This document shows positions 16,924 through 24,843 of a stretch of 48,675 nt of DNA, in pieces. Every line of letters starts with the position of its first letter. Within the stretch, counting starts at the first letter, position 1. Source of the DNA: Actinomycetota bacterium (GTDB lineage Bacteria; Actinomycetota; Acidimicrobiia; Acidimicrobiales; VFJN01); NCBI GenBank assembly GCA_009886035.1, contig VFJN01000035.1, positions 1 to 48,675 of the forward strand. Direction: 5' to 3'. Made by a program: the position numbers and the translations under genes. The notes below the pieces were generated by a model. It saw only the letters and a program-made list of their open reading frames with translations. It had not been told where the DNA came from and searched no databases.

Positions 16924-17799
16924 ATGTCTGAAACTGTCATCTCGTCGACCCTCGAGGACCGGATCCTCACGATCACTCTGGATCGTCCGGATCGGTTGAA
17001 TGCGTTCACGGTGGACATGCAACGAGAGCTGTGCGCGGCCTTCGACCGGGCCGATGAAGACCCGGAAGTTCGGGTGGTGGTTGTAACGGGCCGGGGGCGG
17101 GGCTTTTGCGCGGGGGCCGATCTCGGCGGGGGTGGTGAGACCTTCGACGTCAACTCCGGTAGTCCTGCCACCGGTAGCGGAGATCCGGTGCGGGCCCACC
17201 GTGATGAAGGTGGATTGCTCACCCTCCGGATCTACCAGTGCACTAAAGCGGTGATTGGTGCCATCAACGGCCCGGCGGTGGGGGTGGGGGCCACCATGAC
17301 GCTGCCGATGGACATTCGCCTCGCCAGTGACAACGCCCGTTTCGGGTTCGTGTTCGCTCGTCGGGGGATTGTGCCGGAGGCCTGCTCGTCGTGGTTCTTG
17401 CCGCGTGTGGTGGGCATCGCTACCGCCCTGGAGTGGACAATGACGGGACGGGTCTTCGGGGCTCCCGAAGCCTTGGAGCGAGGTCTGGTGCGTTCGCTGC
17501 ACGCCCCTGACGATCTGCTCCCGGCGGCCTACGCGCTGGCCGCCGAGATCGCCGTCAACACGTCGGCGGTGTCGGTGGCGATGACCCGCCAGATGCTGTG
17601 GCGCATGCTCGGCGAGAGCCATCCCATGGCTGCCCACCGGATCGACTCGCCGGCGATTGCCAACCTCGGTCGTTCTCGCGACGCCGTCGAGGGTGTGGTG
17701 GCGTTTCTGGAGAAACGCCCGGCGGCGTTCACCGACGAGGTGCCCCACGACATCCCGGCCCCGTGGCCTTTTTGGGAAGAGCCGGAGTTCGAGGTCTAG
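16924..17799 (+). CDS. Enoyl-CoA hydratase/isomerase family protein
   Basis: A 291-residue crotonase-fold protein. The oxyanion-hole segments are recognisable: VVVTGRGRGFCAGADLGGGG and GAINGPAVGVGATMTLPMDI. The second region has FARRGIVPEACSSWFLPRVVG, where Glu is a candidate acid/base. It would hydrate or isomerise an acyl-CoA, but the substrate is unknown. The ATG at 16924 is chosen over the GTG at 16918 because AAAGGG lies 7 nt before it. It is isolated from other beta-oxidation genes and converges with the next gene, 6 nt apart. Confidence 0.88.
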   Translation: MSETVISSTLEDRILTITLDRPDRLNAFTVDMQRELCAAFDRADEDPEVRVVVVTGRGRGFCAGADLGGGGETFDVNSGSPATGSGDPVRAHRDEGGLLTLRIYQCTKAVIGAINGPAVGVGATMTLPMDIRLASDNARFGFVFARRGIVPEACSSWFLPRVVGIATALEWTMTGRVFGAPEALERGLVRSLHAPDDLLPAAYALAAEIAVNTSAVSVAMTRQMLWRMLGESHPMAAHRIDSPAIANLGRSRDAVEGVVAFLEKRPAAFTDEVPHDIPAPWPFWEEPEFEV

Positions 17800-17805
17800 G
17801 GCGGC

Positions 17806-18711
17806 TTAGGCCCGGGGGGTGATGGCGAGCGGGGAGGCCGGGTAGCCGTTGGCCTCCATCACCTGATGGTCCAGGGGTGTGAGGATGGCGTCGAGGTCGG
17901 AGAAGTCGTCACCGAGCGCCACCAGAGCAGGAGCCATCTGGGCATCGGTGGCGTGTTCGATCTGTTCCCGAAAGGTCCGCCCCGAGGCCGTGAGGGCGCC
18001 GTCGCGGAGGTAGCCCCGGGCCTCGAGCCGGGCTTGCGCGGCGTCGAGTTGGCGCGGGCTCCACGCCCGGGTGCGTATGTAGCTCCGGGCCGGGAGGCCC
18101 CAGTACCCTTCGGTCAGGAGCCCGATTTCGACGGCATCGAGCCCGGCCGATACCCATGCTGCGGTGTGGCTGTCGCCGCGGTACTCGCGCAGGCGATCGC
18201 CGAGCCGAAAGAGGTCGCCGAGCGGGGTGCCCGGGAGCGGTTGGGCGAGCGTGCCGGCGAAGAGGGCCCGCCCGCCGGGATCGAGCGGGGCAGTGGCTTT
18301 TGTGAGGAGGGCCACGGCCCGCTCGATCCCGGCGGGGGCGGGGCCGAGAATGCGTTCGAGTTGCTCGACGGCCCCGGCCAGGCGTTCATGGGCGATGGTG
18401 TCGGCGTTGGTGCGGGTCCACCCGAGGGTTACCGAGGACACCACAATCTCCGGGTTGAACACGCCGAAGGCGGCCGCCACGACTTCGCCGGGGGCTTGGC
18501 CAAGGGCGGATCCGCGGCTGGTGAAATAGGCGGGACCATCGGGCAGAGCCACGCCGTTGTCCATGGTCCCCGGACTGGGGTCGAACCCCAAGTGGGCGTA
18601 ACGGGCGTGGCATTCCGGAGAAAAGAACACTTGGCCCACCACGGGCTCGATGATCCGCGCGAGCCGGCGGGCCTTGGTGTGCGAGGGGTCGTCGGGGGTG
18701 GGGGGCGCCAT
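17806..18711 (-). CDS. SCO6745-like HTH family protein
   Basis: A 301-residue protein rich in Ala and Pro. It matches an actinobacterial family typified by Streptomyces SCO6745, with KARRLARIIEPVVGQVFFSP near the N-terminus, GWTRTNADTIAHERL in the middle and a C-terminal segment (ARLEARGYLRDGALTASG) resembling a winged-helix MarR-like wing. The function is unknown. The ATG at 18711 follows a weak GAGAG; a GTG at 18744 is in frame, but a -10-like TAGATT (18745-18750) directly abuts it, so transcription would start inside that extension. Confidence 0.7.
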   Translation of the reverse strand: MAPPTPDDPSHTKARRLARIIEPVVGQVFFSPECHARYAHLGFDPSPGTMDNGVALPDGPAYFTSRGSALGQAPGEVVAAAFGVFNPEIVVSSVTLGWTRTNADTIAHERLAGAVEQLERILGPAPAGIERAVALLTKATAPLDPGGRALFAGTLAQPLPGTPLGDLFRLGDRLREYRGDSHTAAWVSAGLDAVEIGLLTEGYWGLPARSYIRTRAWSPRQLDAAQARLEARGYLRDGALTASGRTFREQIEHATDAQMAPALVALGDDFSDLDAILTPLDHQVMEANGYPASPLAITPRA

Positions 18712-18897
18712 GGGTGTCGCTCTCGCTCGTGGTGATGGTGCCACAATCTAACGTGATGTCTGCCCCCCGCCCTAGCGTTCGCCGGGCTGCCCCGGGGAGC
18801 AACGTGGCCGGTGGCGGCTGATCATCGCTGGGGTGGTGGTGGTGGTGCGTAGCCGCGATGATGCGACCATCGCCGTTGAATCTGGAGGGATCCTTAC

Positions 18898-19695
18898 GTG
18901 ACCGATGCCCGGTTTGTGCCTGTGCTGGTGCTTCCTGAGGACGTTTCCGGCGCCATTACGGTGGTGGTGCGGGGCGGCGAGGTGATGGTGGTGGACGAGC
19001 ACCCCGACGATGTGGCGCCGGAGGCGTTGCGCCATGTGGTCGGCACCCTCGACGGGGCGGGGTGCTGGGTGATCGACCTGGATGCCGACGCGACGGCGAC
19101 GGTGGATCTGGACGCCATGGTGCCCCTCATGGGTCTCTACGGGCGGGTGGATGATCTGCGCTGGACGTTGGCGGGACGGGCGGTGCAGTTGGTGGAGTGG
19201 GACCGCACCACGCGGTTCTGCGGGCGCTGCGGCTCCGGTACGGACCCGACCCCGGGGGAGCGGTCGAGGCGTTGTGGAGCCTGTGGGCTACTGGCGTTTC
19301 CGCGCTTGGCTCCCGCGGTGATTGCCCTCATCGAACGCGACGGGGAGGCGTTGTTGGCACGCGGGCGAGCCTTTCCGGTGCCGATGTACAGCTGCGTGGC
19401 GGGCTTCGTGGAGCCGGGGGAGACCTTGGAGGAAACCGTTCGACGAGAGGTGCGTGAGGAAGTGGGGGTGGTGCTGGGCGACGTGCGCTATGTGCAGAGT
19501 CAGCCGTGGCCGTTCCCCCACTCGTTGATGCTTGGCTTCGAGGCGCAGTGGGCTTCGGGCGACATCGTGGTCGATGGCGTGGAGATCGTGGACGCCCACT
19601 GGTACCGGCCCGATGCGCTGCCCATGATTCCGCCGGGTATGAGCATCGCTCGTTCCTTGATCGACCGATGGCTGGCCCGGGAAGCGGCGAAGTAG
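18898..19695 (+). CDS. nudC: NAD(+) diphosphatase NudC
   Basis: A 265-residue Nudix hydrolase. A divergent N-terminal domain is followed by a four-Cys zinc ribbon (Cys-x2-Cys then RRCGACG) and the Nudix box GFVEPGETLEETVRREVREE. After that comes SQPWPFPHSLMLGF, the NADH-specific array of NudC. The enzyme cleaves NADH or NAD+ to NMN(H) and AMP and removes NAD caps from RNA in some bacteria. The GTG start has GGAGGG 8 nt upstream. It is the only NADH-specific Nudix in the window; the next Nudix gene is convergent. Confidence 0.93.
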   Translation: MTDARFVPVLVLPEDVSGAITVVVRGGEVMVVDEHPDDVAPEALRHVVGTLDGAGCWVIDLDADATATVDLDAMVPLMGLYGRVDDLRWTLAGRAVQLVEWDRTTRFCGRCGSGTDPTPGERSRRCGACGLLAFPRLAPAVIALIERDGEALLARGRAFPVPMYSCVAGFVEPGETLEETVRREVREEVGVVLGDVRYVQSQPWPFPHSLMLGFEAQWASGDIVVDGVEIVDAHWYRPDALPMIPPGMSIARSLIDRWLAREAAK

Positions 19696-19713
19696 AAGGC
19701 GGCGGGTCGGGGA

Positions 19714-20400
19714 TCAGCTGCGCTCGAGCCGCCAGCGGTCCTTCAGCATCCAGAGCCGATGGCGGGGACCATCGAGGCCGGGGTTGGCGGAGGCGTAACC
19801 GGCGTCGCCGTCCCAGAGGGCGACGGCTCCGCCGGGAACTTCGGCCCAGCGGGTTTCGTAACGCGGCACCGGGGAGCGTTGGGCGGCGTGGGCGAGGGCG
19901 CTGGTCACATCGGGGTGGGGGCTGAGGTCGGTGAGAGTCATCCAGGTGGGTGGGGCGAGGTCTACTTCGCCTCGGTCCCGTCGGGCCAACACCTCGGCCG
20001 GGGCGAGCCAGGCATGGTCGCGAATCTCGCCGCCGTCGACCGCCACGTTCCCCTCGCCGGCGCGAGCCAAAAAGAACCAGGTGGCGTAGCGACGTGGGGT
20101 GATCGCCGGGGGAGTCCAGTGAGAGAGGGGCACCAGGTCGTGCGGATCCACGGCGAGGGCACATTCCTCGAGGCTTTCGCGGGCCGCAGCACGTCGGGCG
20201 GCCGCGGCGTCGGAGCGGTCCTCGGCGCGACGGTCGCTGTCGTCTACCCGTCCGCCGGGGAATACCCACATGCCTCCGAAGGCCACCTGAGAGGTGCGGT
20301 GCAGCATGAGCACCTCGAGGGCATCAGCGCCGTCGCGTACGAGAACCACGGTGGCGGCTGGGATGGCGGGGGTGGGGGCGGTGGGGGCGGTGTCGCTCAT
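19714..20400 (-). CDS. Nudix hydrolase, NUDT7/19-like
   Basis: A 228-residue Nudix protein. After AATVVLVRDGADALEVLMLHR comes the Nudix region, with GGMWVFPGGRVDDSD, an insertion of about 15 residues and then AARRAAARESLEEC. An enlarged Nudix box with an insertion is typical of the NUDT19-like acyl-CoA or nucleotide-derivative hydrolases; the substrate is not known. The ATG overlaps the stop of the cupin gene by ATGA, so the two are probably translated together. There is no independent ribosome site. Confidence 0.85.
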   Translation of the reverse strand: MSDTAPTAPTPAIPAATVVLVRDGADALEVLMLHRTSQVAFGGMWVFPGGRVDDSDRRAEDRSDAAAARRAAARESLEECALAVDPHDLVPLSHWTPPAITPRRYATWFFLARAGEGNVAVDGGEIRDHAWLAPAEVLARRDRGEVDLAPPTWMTLTDLSPHPDVTSALAHAAQRSPVPRYETRWAEVPGGAVALWDGDAGYASANPGLDGPRHRLWMLKDRWRLERS

Positions 20401-20903
20401 TCGGGCATGTTGCCATCGGGTGTCCACGCCGTGCGAAGGTCCTGGAGCCAGCCGGGGAGGTCGATGGCGGGATCGGGCAACTCGGTCACGCCGTGTTCAG
20501 CCCGCAGGGCGTCGACCTGTTCGGGTTGATCGCCCCAGGAGCGGGGGTCACCCAGCATCACCTCAAACATGGTGACGCCGTTCGGTCCGGCGCGAAATGG
20601 GCCGAAGGCGGCGCCGTGGGGGAGTTCGATGTGGGTGCCGGCGGGGCAGAGGCGGTCGCCGCACCAGATCGAACCCTCCAGTACGAAGACCACGTGCGGA
20701 CTGTGGTGGCCGTGGCGGCGCACGATCATGCCGGGGTCGTAGCGGCCGTAGAGCGAGAGGTACTGCGGGTCGGGGTTGAAGGCGAACCATTTCTCCCAGA
20801 CTGAGGAGGTGGTGCCGTCGGCGTTGCGTTGCCGCTTCACTTCTTGCCAGGGCACCGTGGGGTCCTCCAGGTGCCGGAACACGGGTTCGGGGGCGCTGGT
20901 CAC
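20397..20903 (-). CDS. Cupin domain protein
   Basis: A 168-residue protein with a beta-barrel cupin core: GMIVRRHGHHSPHVVFVLEG supplies the first motif (several His and later Glu) and GTHIELPHGAAFGPF the second. Cupins bind a metal and act as oxygenases, isomerases or sensors; no finer call is possible. The GTG at 20903 is chosen because it overlaps the stop of the preceding ORF as GTGA, mirroring the ATGA overlap with the Nudix gene downstream. An open frame continues to 21467 but without cupin-like sequence. Confidence 0.75.
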   Translation of the reverse strand: MTSAPEPVFRHLEDPTVPWQEVKRQRNADGTTSSVWEKWFAFNPDPQYLSLYGRYDPGMIVRRHGHHSPHVVFVLEGSIWCGDRLCPAGTHIELPHGAAFGPFRAGPNGVTMFEVMLGDPRSWGDQPEQVDALRAEHGVTELPDPAIDLPGWLQDLRTAWTPDGNMPE

Positions 20904-21235
20904 CGACAGGACCGGCGGGCGAGATTTTTCTCCCGAGGCTTCCCGGTGAGGATGGCGTAGGCCCCGACGATTCTCCCGGCCGGCGTTACGTTCACCACGG
21001 TCGCCCTTCGTTGGCAAAAGGTGTCCACCGTGCCGACCGAAGGATCGGGTAACCCCGTGTCGGTCATGACGATCGACGACGAGATTTGTTCGGCGACCCT
21101 CGCCGCCGGTGAACCGACACTCATGAGCGCTCCTGCAGATGGTCCATCGGTTTCGTCGTCCAGCGAGTACTGAAGTTGGCCTATCCGAGGGCCCCGGCGC
21201 AATCCTAGGGCTGCCTCTAGGTCGTGAAGGGTCAC
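20900..21235 (-). CDS. Unrecognised small ORF, coupled to the cupin gene
   Basis: A 111-residue ORF, GTG start at 21235, with no family I recognise. The middle (ARVAEQISSSIVMTDTGLP and VVNVTPAGRIVGAYAIL) looks protein-like; the last residues are basic. Its TGA overlaps the cupin GTG as GTGA, which is the main argument that it is real. Codon use is less GC-rich at third positions than its neighbours and includes CTA, ATA, TTA and AGA. It lies just downstream of tmRNA, where mobile DNA often inserts, so it may be acquired or a remnant. Confidence 0.35.
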   Translation of the reverse strand: MTLHDLEAALGLRRGPRIGQLQYSLDDETDGPSAGALMSVGSPAARVAEQISSSIVMTDTGLPDPSVGTVDTFCQRRATVVNVTPAGRIVGAYAILTGKPREKNLARRSCR

Positions 21236-21353
21236 TCGGTGGTTCCCGTTTTGGCCTCGGCATCCTCGTGGTTGATGGCGAATCTTGGCGGAGCGGTAAC
21301 GGGGCGGGTCGGTCGAGCCTCGCGTCGCGAGGCCGACTCCGCGCGTGGTCCAG

Positions 21354-21740
21354 TGGAGCTGGAGGGAATCGAACCCTCGTCCGCCAAGCGGTCGACGTCC
21401 GCGATACGACCATTCCCGAGATCACGCCACTTCGGCTGGCGCACCGCCGGGTCGGGGGAACACGCAAAGGTGCTCGCCGCCGAGTCTTTCCTCGATGCCA
21501 GCGGTCTTTCCCGCCGTCAGTGGTCTCTCCCTACGGTCCGCCACTGCTTCTGTTGCCGGGCTGCAGCGGCCTGGCCCCGTGTGCCGTCACCGGTCACTGG
21601 TGCTCTCTACTACCTAGATGAACTAGGCGGCGAGGGCGTACTGCTCATTGGCAGTTGTTTTTTTGCCCCGTTTTAAGAGTCTGAGCAACTCTGGTCGCAC
21701 GAATCGCCGAGCAGTCTCAACGTCGAAACCGATCAGCCCC
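21354..21740 (-). ncRNA. ssrA: Transfer-messenger RNA
   Basis: The 5' end GGGGCTG (from 21740) pairs with CAGCTCC near the 3' end (21361-21355), making a seven-pair acceptor stem whose third pair is G-U, the alanine identity signal. The 3' part has a T arm with GGTTCGATTCC. The tag frame (21667-21623) reads GKKTTANEQYALAA and stops with TAG; the YALAA end is the usual protease signal. The terminal CCA is not encoded (ACTG follows). The length of about 387 nt is usual. It rescues stalled ribosomes with SmpB, encoded 78 nt upstream on the same strand. Confidence 0.95.
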
Positions 21741-21817
21741 TGGATGGGTATGTCAAGGATCTCCCCTCACCGAGGGGATACCCCAATCTACCGCCGGGGT
21801 GTGACTACTGCACTCGG
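21741..21817 (-). promoter_or_regulatory. smpB-ssrA spacer with hairpin and -10-like box
   Basis: A perfect CCCCTC/GAGGGG hairpin with a 3-nt loop (21763-21777) lies upstream of tmRNA. A TAGATT hexamer, read on the minus strand at about 21792-21787, could be a -10 box for a tmRNA precursor. TTGACA near 21755 is too close to the mature 5' end to be its -35 box. Confidence 0.35.
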
Positions 21818-22288
21818 TTATTCGCCCCGGTCGCCCCGGTTGGCCCGGGCGAGGGCTCGGGCGGCATCCCGCTCGGTGATCACGATGCGCTTGTCGTGCG
21901 TGCGTCGGCTCTTGGCCAGCGCGAGTTCTACCTTGGCCCGGCCGTTCGTGAAGTAGATCGACAGCGGGATGAGCGAGAGGTGTTCAGGGTCGACGCGGGC
22001 CTTTAGGCGCATGATCTCGTGGTGGTGGAGGAGGAGTTTGCGTTTTTGGTCGGGGTCATGGCCGGTGTGGGATTGGGAGTAGAGCCACGGCGCGATGTGC
22101 AGTTGGTGCAGCCACACCTGGTGGCCGTCGATGCGGGCGAAGGCGTCGGTGATCTGCACCTTGGATTCCCGGAGCGACTTGACCTCGCTCCCACGCAGCA
22201 CGATTCCCGCCTCGAGGGTGTCGAGGATCTCGTAGTTGCGGCGAGCTTGCCGGTTGCTCGCGATCGGCTTGGTGCCGGTCGGCTTCAT
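21818..22288 (-). CDS. smpB: SsrA-binding protein SmpB
   Basis: A 156-residue beta-barrel RNA-binding protein that brings tmRNA to stalled ribosomes. It has ASNRQARRNYEILDTLEAGI, then VLRGSEVKSLR and SLIPLSIYFTNGRAKVELALAKSRRTHDKR, with the basic C-terminal tail that enters the mRNA channel. The ATG at 22288 gives the standard SmpB start. The frame is open further upstream, but that part is not SmpB-like. It lies directly upstream of the tmRNA gene on the same strand, so the partners are linked. Confidence 0.96.
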   Translation of the reverse strand: MKPTGTKPIASNRQARRNYEILDTLEAGIVLRGSEVKSLRESKVQITDAFARIDGHQVWLHQLHIAPWLYSQSHTGHDPDQKRKLLLHHHEIMRLKARVDPEHLSLIPLSIYFTNGRAKVELALAKSRRTHDKRIVITERDAARALARANRGDRGE

Positions 22289-22298
22289 GGGGTTACTT

Positions 22299-22304
22299 AC
22301 GCTA
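22299..22304 (-). promoter_or_regulatory. -10-like TAGCGT before smpB
   Basis: Read on the minus strand, TAGCGT ends 10 nt before the smpB ATG, with no ribosome site between. The divergent mec-like gene starts 58 nt away from the smpB start. Confidence 0.4.
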
Positions 22305-22332
22305 CCGGCCCGGAGGGGCGGCCGCCGACCGG

Positions 22333-22338
22333 TACTGT
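22333..22338 (+). promoter_or_regulatory. -10-like TACTGT before the JAMM gene
   Basis: TACTGT ends 7 nt before the GTG at 22346 and overlaps the alternative GTG at 22337, so it favours the downstream start. Confidence 0.4.
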
Positions 22339-22345
22339 GCCTCTC

Positions 22346-22753
22346 GTGCTCTTTCTCACCCGGTCCGTGTGGGCCCAGATGGTGGGCCACGCCTACGACG
22401 GGCTACCCGACGAAGCCTGTGGCCTCTTCGCCGGTCCCCCCGGCACGAACCGCGTGACGGCGTTTCACCCCTGCCGCAACGCCGCCGCCTCCAGCCGGGT
22501 CTACTCGATCGACGGCGGGGACTTCCTCCGTATCGATCGGGCCAGCGAGGCGGCCGGCCTCCAGATCCAGGGGGTGATGCACAGCCATACCCACACCGAT
22601 GCCTACCCGTCGGTCACTGATGTGGAGCAAGCCCCGGACCCGGCATGGCACTACGTCATCGTGTCGCTCCGCCAAGACGCACCCGTGCTGCGCAGCTATC
22701 AACTCGTCTCCGGCCAGATCAGCGAAGAGGTTGTTTCCCTAAGCGACCACTAG
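22346..22753 (+). CDS. Mec-like JAMM/MPN+ metalloprotease
   Basis: A 135-residue zinc metalloprotease. Glu23 (DEACGLF) and the exact JAMM pattern His79-x-His81-x7-Ser89-x2-Asp92 are intact. The Mycobacterium enzyme Mec has this fold and removes cysteine from the C-terminus of the sulfur carrier CysO; a CysM-type synthase gene follows 43 nt downstream, which supports that role. No cysO gene lies between or nearby. Starts at GTG 22337 and 22346 are both in frame; the second sits 7 nt after a TACTGT box. Confidence 0.8.
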   Translation: MLFLTRSVWAQMVGHAYDGLPDEACGLFAGPPGTNRVTAFHPCRNAAASSRVYSIDGGDFLRIDRASEAAGLQIQGVMHSHTHTDAYPSVTDVEQAPDPAWHYVIVSLRQDAPVLRSYQLVSGQISEEVVSLSDH

Positions 22754-22796
22754 AATCCCTAGTGAAGAAGTCAACTTTCCCCCTTGGAGCGCCCCC

Positions 22797-23750
22797 GTGG
22801 CCGTCTACGCATCAGCCATCGATCTCATCGGCAACACCCCGATCGTCGACATCTCCCCGCTGAGCCCCAATCCGCGGGTGAGGATCCTCGCCAAACTGGA
22901 GGGGCAGAACCCCGGCGGTTCCGTGAAAGACCGGGCCGGGCGGCAGATGATTATCGATGCCGAGCGCGAGGGCATCCTGGTACCCGGCTCCGGCCAGGTC
23001 ATCTTGGAGTCCACCTCGGGCAACACCGGCATCGCCCTCGCCATGATCGCCAAGGTGAGGGGCTACCGGCTGAAGGTGGTCCTCCCAGACAACGTGTCGG
23101 TGGAGCGGCGTCAACTGTTGGAGTCCTGGGGGGCGGAGATCATCGACAGCCCGGGCGGCGAGGGATCCAACGGCGCCATGCGGCGGGCCCAGGAGATGGC
23201 CGCCGAACACACCGACTGGTGGTTCCCCTTCCAGTACGGGAATCCTTCCAACCCCAAGGCCCACTACGAGGGCACCGGTCCGGAGATCTGGCGTGACGTG
23301 CCCGAGATCACCCATTTCATCGCCGGCCTCGGCACCGCCGGCACCCTGATGGGGGTGGGTCGCTTCCTCAAGGAGCAGAACCCCGCCGTCCAACTCTGGG
23401 CCATCGAACCGCCGACGGGGGAGATGGTGGATGGGCTGAAGAACTTCGACGACGGTTTCGTGCCCCCCGTGTTCACCGACAACGACGGCTACGACCTGCT
23501 GAACCGCCGGCTCATCGTGCGGCCGCGTGAGTCCATCGAATGGACCCGCCGCCTTACCGAAGTGGGCATCTTCGCCGGCATCTCCTCGGGTGCCATCCTC
23601 GCCGGAGCGGTGAAGGCCGCCGGTCTCATCGACGAGGGCACGATCGTCATGATCGTGTGTGACGGCGGCTGGAAGTACCTCTCGGCCGGGGTGTGGATCG
23701 ACGACATCGCTACCGTCGAGGCCCGGGCCAAGGCCACCATCTACTTCTAG
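22797..23750 (+). CDS. cysM: Cysteine synthase, CysM type
   Basis: A 317-residue fold-type II PLP enzyme. Lys44 (GSVKDRAG) forms the Schiff base, STSGNTGIALAM binds the substrate carboxylate and GTAGTLMGVGRFL the cofactor phosphate. VERRQLLESWGAEII, DVPEITHFIAGLG and the C-terminal DGGWKYLS resemble mycobacterial CysM, which uses O-phosphoserine and a thiocarboxylated carrier protein rather than free sulfide. The preceding Mec-like gene supports this route. The start is GTG with TTGGAG 8 nt upstream. Use of the carrier is inferred. Confidence 0.88.
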   Translation: MAVYASAIDLIGNTPIVDISPLSPNPRVRILAKLEGQNPGGSVKDRAGRQMIIDAEREGILVPGSGQVILESTSGNTGIALAMIAKVRGYRLKVVLPDNVSVERRQLLESWGAEIIDSPGGEGSNGAMRRAQEMAAEHTDWWFPFQYGNPSNPKAHYEGTGPEIWRDVPEITHFIAGLGTAGTLMGVGRFLKEQNPAVQLWAIEPPTGEMVDGLKNFDDGFVPPVFTDNDGYDLLNRRLIVRPRESIEWTRRLTEVGIFAGISSGAILAGAVKAAGLIDEGTIVMIVCDGGWKYLSAGVWIDDIATVEARAKATIYF

Positions 23751-23825
23751 CTCTGCGCCTGGTCGCGGCCATTCCGGCGCCGGGGTGGCCGGCCATCGGC
23801 CAGGCAGCGCCATCCGGCGGTCTGC
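23751..23825. terminator. GC-rich palindromes between convergent cysM and arsC-like gene
   Basis: The 75-nt gap contains the 10-nt palindrome TGGCCGGCCA and longer GC-rich inverted repeats (GGCCA with TGGCC). They may end transcription from both sides, but no T tract follows. Confidence 0.3.
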
Positions 23826-24179
23826 TCACAGCAGGTCGCGCACGACCTCCGGGGGGCGGGCGAGCACGGCGCGCCCGTCACGACTCACCACGATCGGGCG
23901 TTCGATGAGAATCGGATGGGCCACCAACACCGCGATCCAGGCGGCGCGGTCGTGCGGGAGGGTTCGCAGGCCGAGGGTCTTTGCAGCCTCCTCGCCCAGG
24001 CGGGTGATCTCCCACGGCTCCGCGCCCAGGGCGTCGAGCACTGCCTCCAGTTCGGCCGGGGTGGGAGGCGTGTCGAGGTAGCGGCGTTCATCGAAGGTCA
24101 CGTCGGCCTCATCAAGAATCGCCCGCGCCGCCCGGCTCTTGGAGCACCGGGGGTTATGCCAGATCGTAAAGTCACCCAC
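23826..24179 (-). CDS. ArsC-family arsenate reductase-like protein
   Basis: A 117-residue thioredoxin-fold protein like glutaredoxin-dependent ArsC. The active Cys12 (WHNPRCSKSR) is at the same position as in E. coli ArsC, and RPIVV and RPPEVVRDLL match segments with the anion-binding arginines. Arsenate reduction is likely, but close homologues (YffB/Spx-like) have other roles, and no ars operon is nearby. The GTG start at 24179 is 6 nt after a minus-strand TACGCT box, which settles it. Confidence 0.82.
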   Translation of the reverse strand: MGDFTIWHNPRCSKSRAARAILDEADVTFDERRYLDTPPTPAELEAVLDALGAEPWEITRLGEEAAKTLGLRTLPHDRAAWIAVLVAHPILIERPIVVSRDGRAVLARPPEVVRDLL

Positions 24180-24185
24180 CCCGGC

Positions 24186-24191
24186 AGCGTA
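24186..24191 (-). promoter_or_regulatory. -10-like TACGCT before the arsC-like gene
   Basis: Read on the minus strand, TACGCT is 6 nt from the GTG at 24179. The divergent GNAT gene begins 62 nt further on. Confidence 0.45.
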
Positions 24192-24240
24192 GAGCCTCAA
24201 TCCATTTCCATCGCGGCCGCCCGGCGACCAGCATCGGGTC

Positions 24241-24834
24241 ATGCCCGCTGCCCCCGAGTCACTCCCGCCGCTCCCGGTCGCGCCGCCCCCTCGCGTTGTT
24301 CTGCGCGGCGGCCGGTCGCTCGAACGAGCCGACCCCAAGCGAGCCGAATCGGCGGCCGCCGCCATCAACGCTAGCCGCCAGCACCTCTTGCCCTGGATGC
24401 CCTGGGCCGCCGAGCCGGCGACAGTGGCGGGCATGGCCACCTTCTTCAGCGCGGCGGCACTGCTGTGGGAGCAACGCCAGGACTTCACCTATTCCATGCT
24501 GGACCCCGCCGGGTCGGTCATTGGGGGCTGCGGGCTCCACAACCGCCTGGGCCCGGGGACGTTGGAGATTGGCTACTGGGTGCGCCTGGAGGCCGCCGGG
24601 AGCGGTCTCGCCACCGAGGCCGCCGCCGCCCTCACCGCGGCGGGCTTGGGCCTCGAGAGCGTGGCGCGCCTCGAGATCCGCTGCGAGGAACACAATCATC
24701 GCAGCGCCCGGGTACCGGAAAAACTTGGCTACACCTTTGGTGGTCTGGTCGTTCCCACCACCGGTCCTACCGCGGGGAGTTCCATGCAGATCTGGGCGAC
24801 CACGGAACCCCAGTGGGCGGCCCGCACCCCCTAG
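24241..24834 (+). CDS. GNAT family N-acetyltransferase, RimJ/RimL-like
   Basis: A 197-residue acetyltransferase. The N-terminal 45 residues are Pro/Ala-rich, then the GNAT core follows: DPAGSVIGGCGLHN (strands 2-3), EIGYWVRLEAAGSGLATEA (acetyl-CoA loop) and RLEIRCEEHNHRSARVPEKLGY (strand 5 and last helix). The pattern is typical of RimJ/RimL enzymes that acetylate protein N-termini or small amines. The substrate is unknown. Its TAG stop overlaps the promoter hexamer of murI. Confidence 0.85.
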   Translation: MPAAPESLPPLPVAPPPRVVLRGGRSLERADPKRAESAAAAINASRQHLLPWMPWAAEPATVAGMATFFSAAALLWEQRQDFTYSMLDPAGSVIGGCGLHNRLGPGTLEIGYWVRLEAAGSGLATEAAAALTAAGLGLESVARLEIRCEEHNHRSARVPEKLGYTFGGLVVPTTGPTAGSSMQIWATTEPQWAARTP

Positions 24835-24837
24835 CCT
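24832..24837 (+). promoter_or_regulatory. -10-like TAGCCT before murI
   Basis: TAGCCT contains the stop codon of the GNAT gene and ends 6 nt before the murI GTG. Confidence 0.4.
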
Positions 24838-24843
24838 GGCGGG

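Noticed and set aside
21354-21376. Attachment-site duplication of the tmRNA 3' end
   Set aside because: No second copy of the T-arm/acceptor segment was noticed within the window, and no integrase gene is present.
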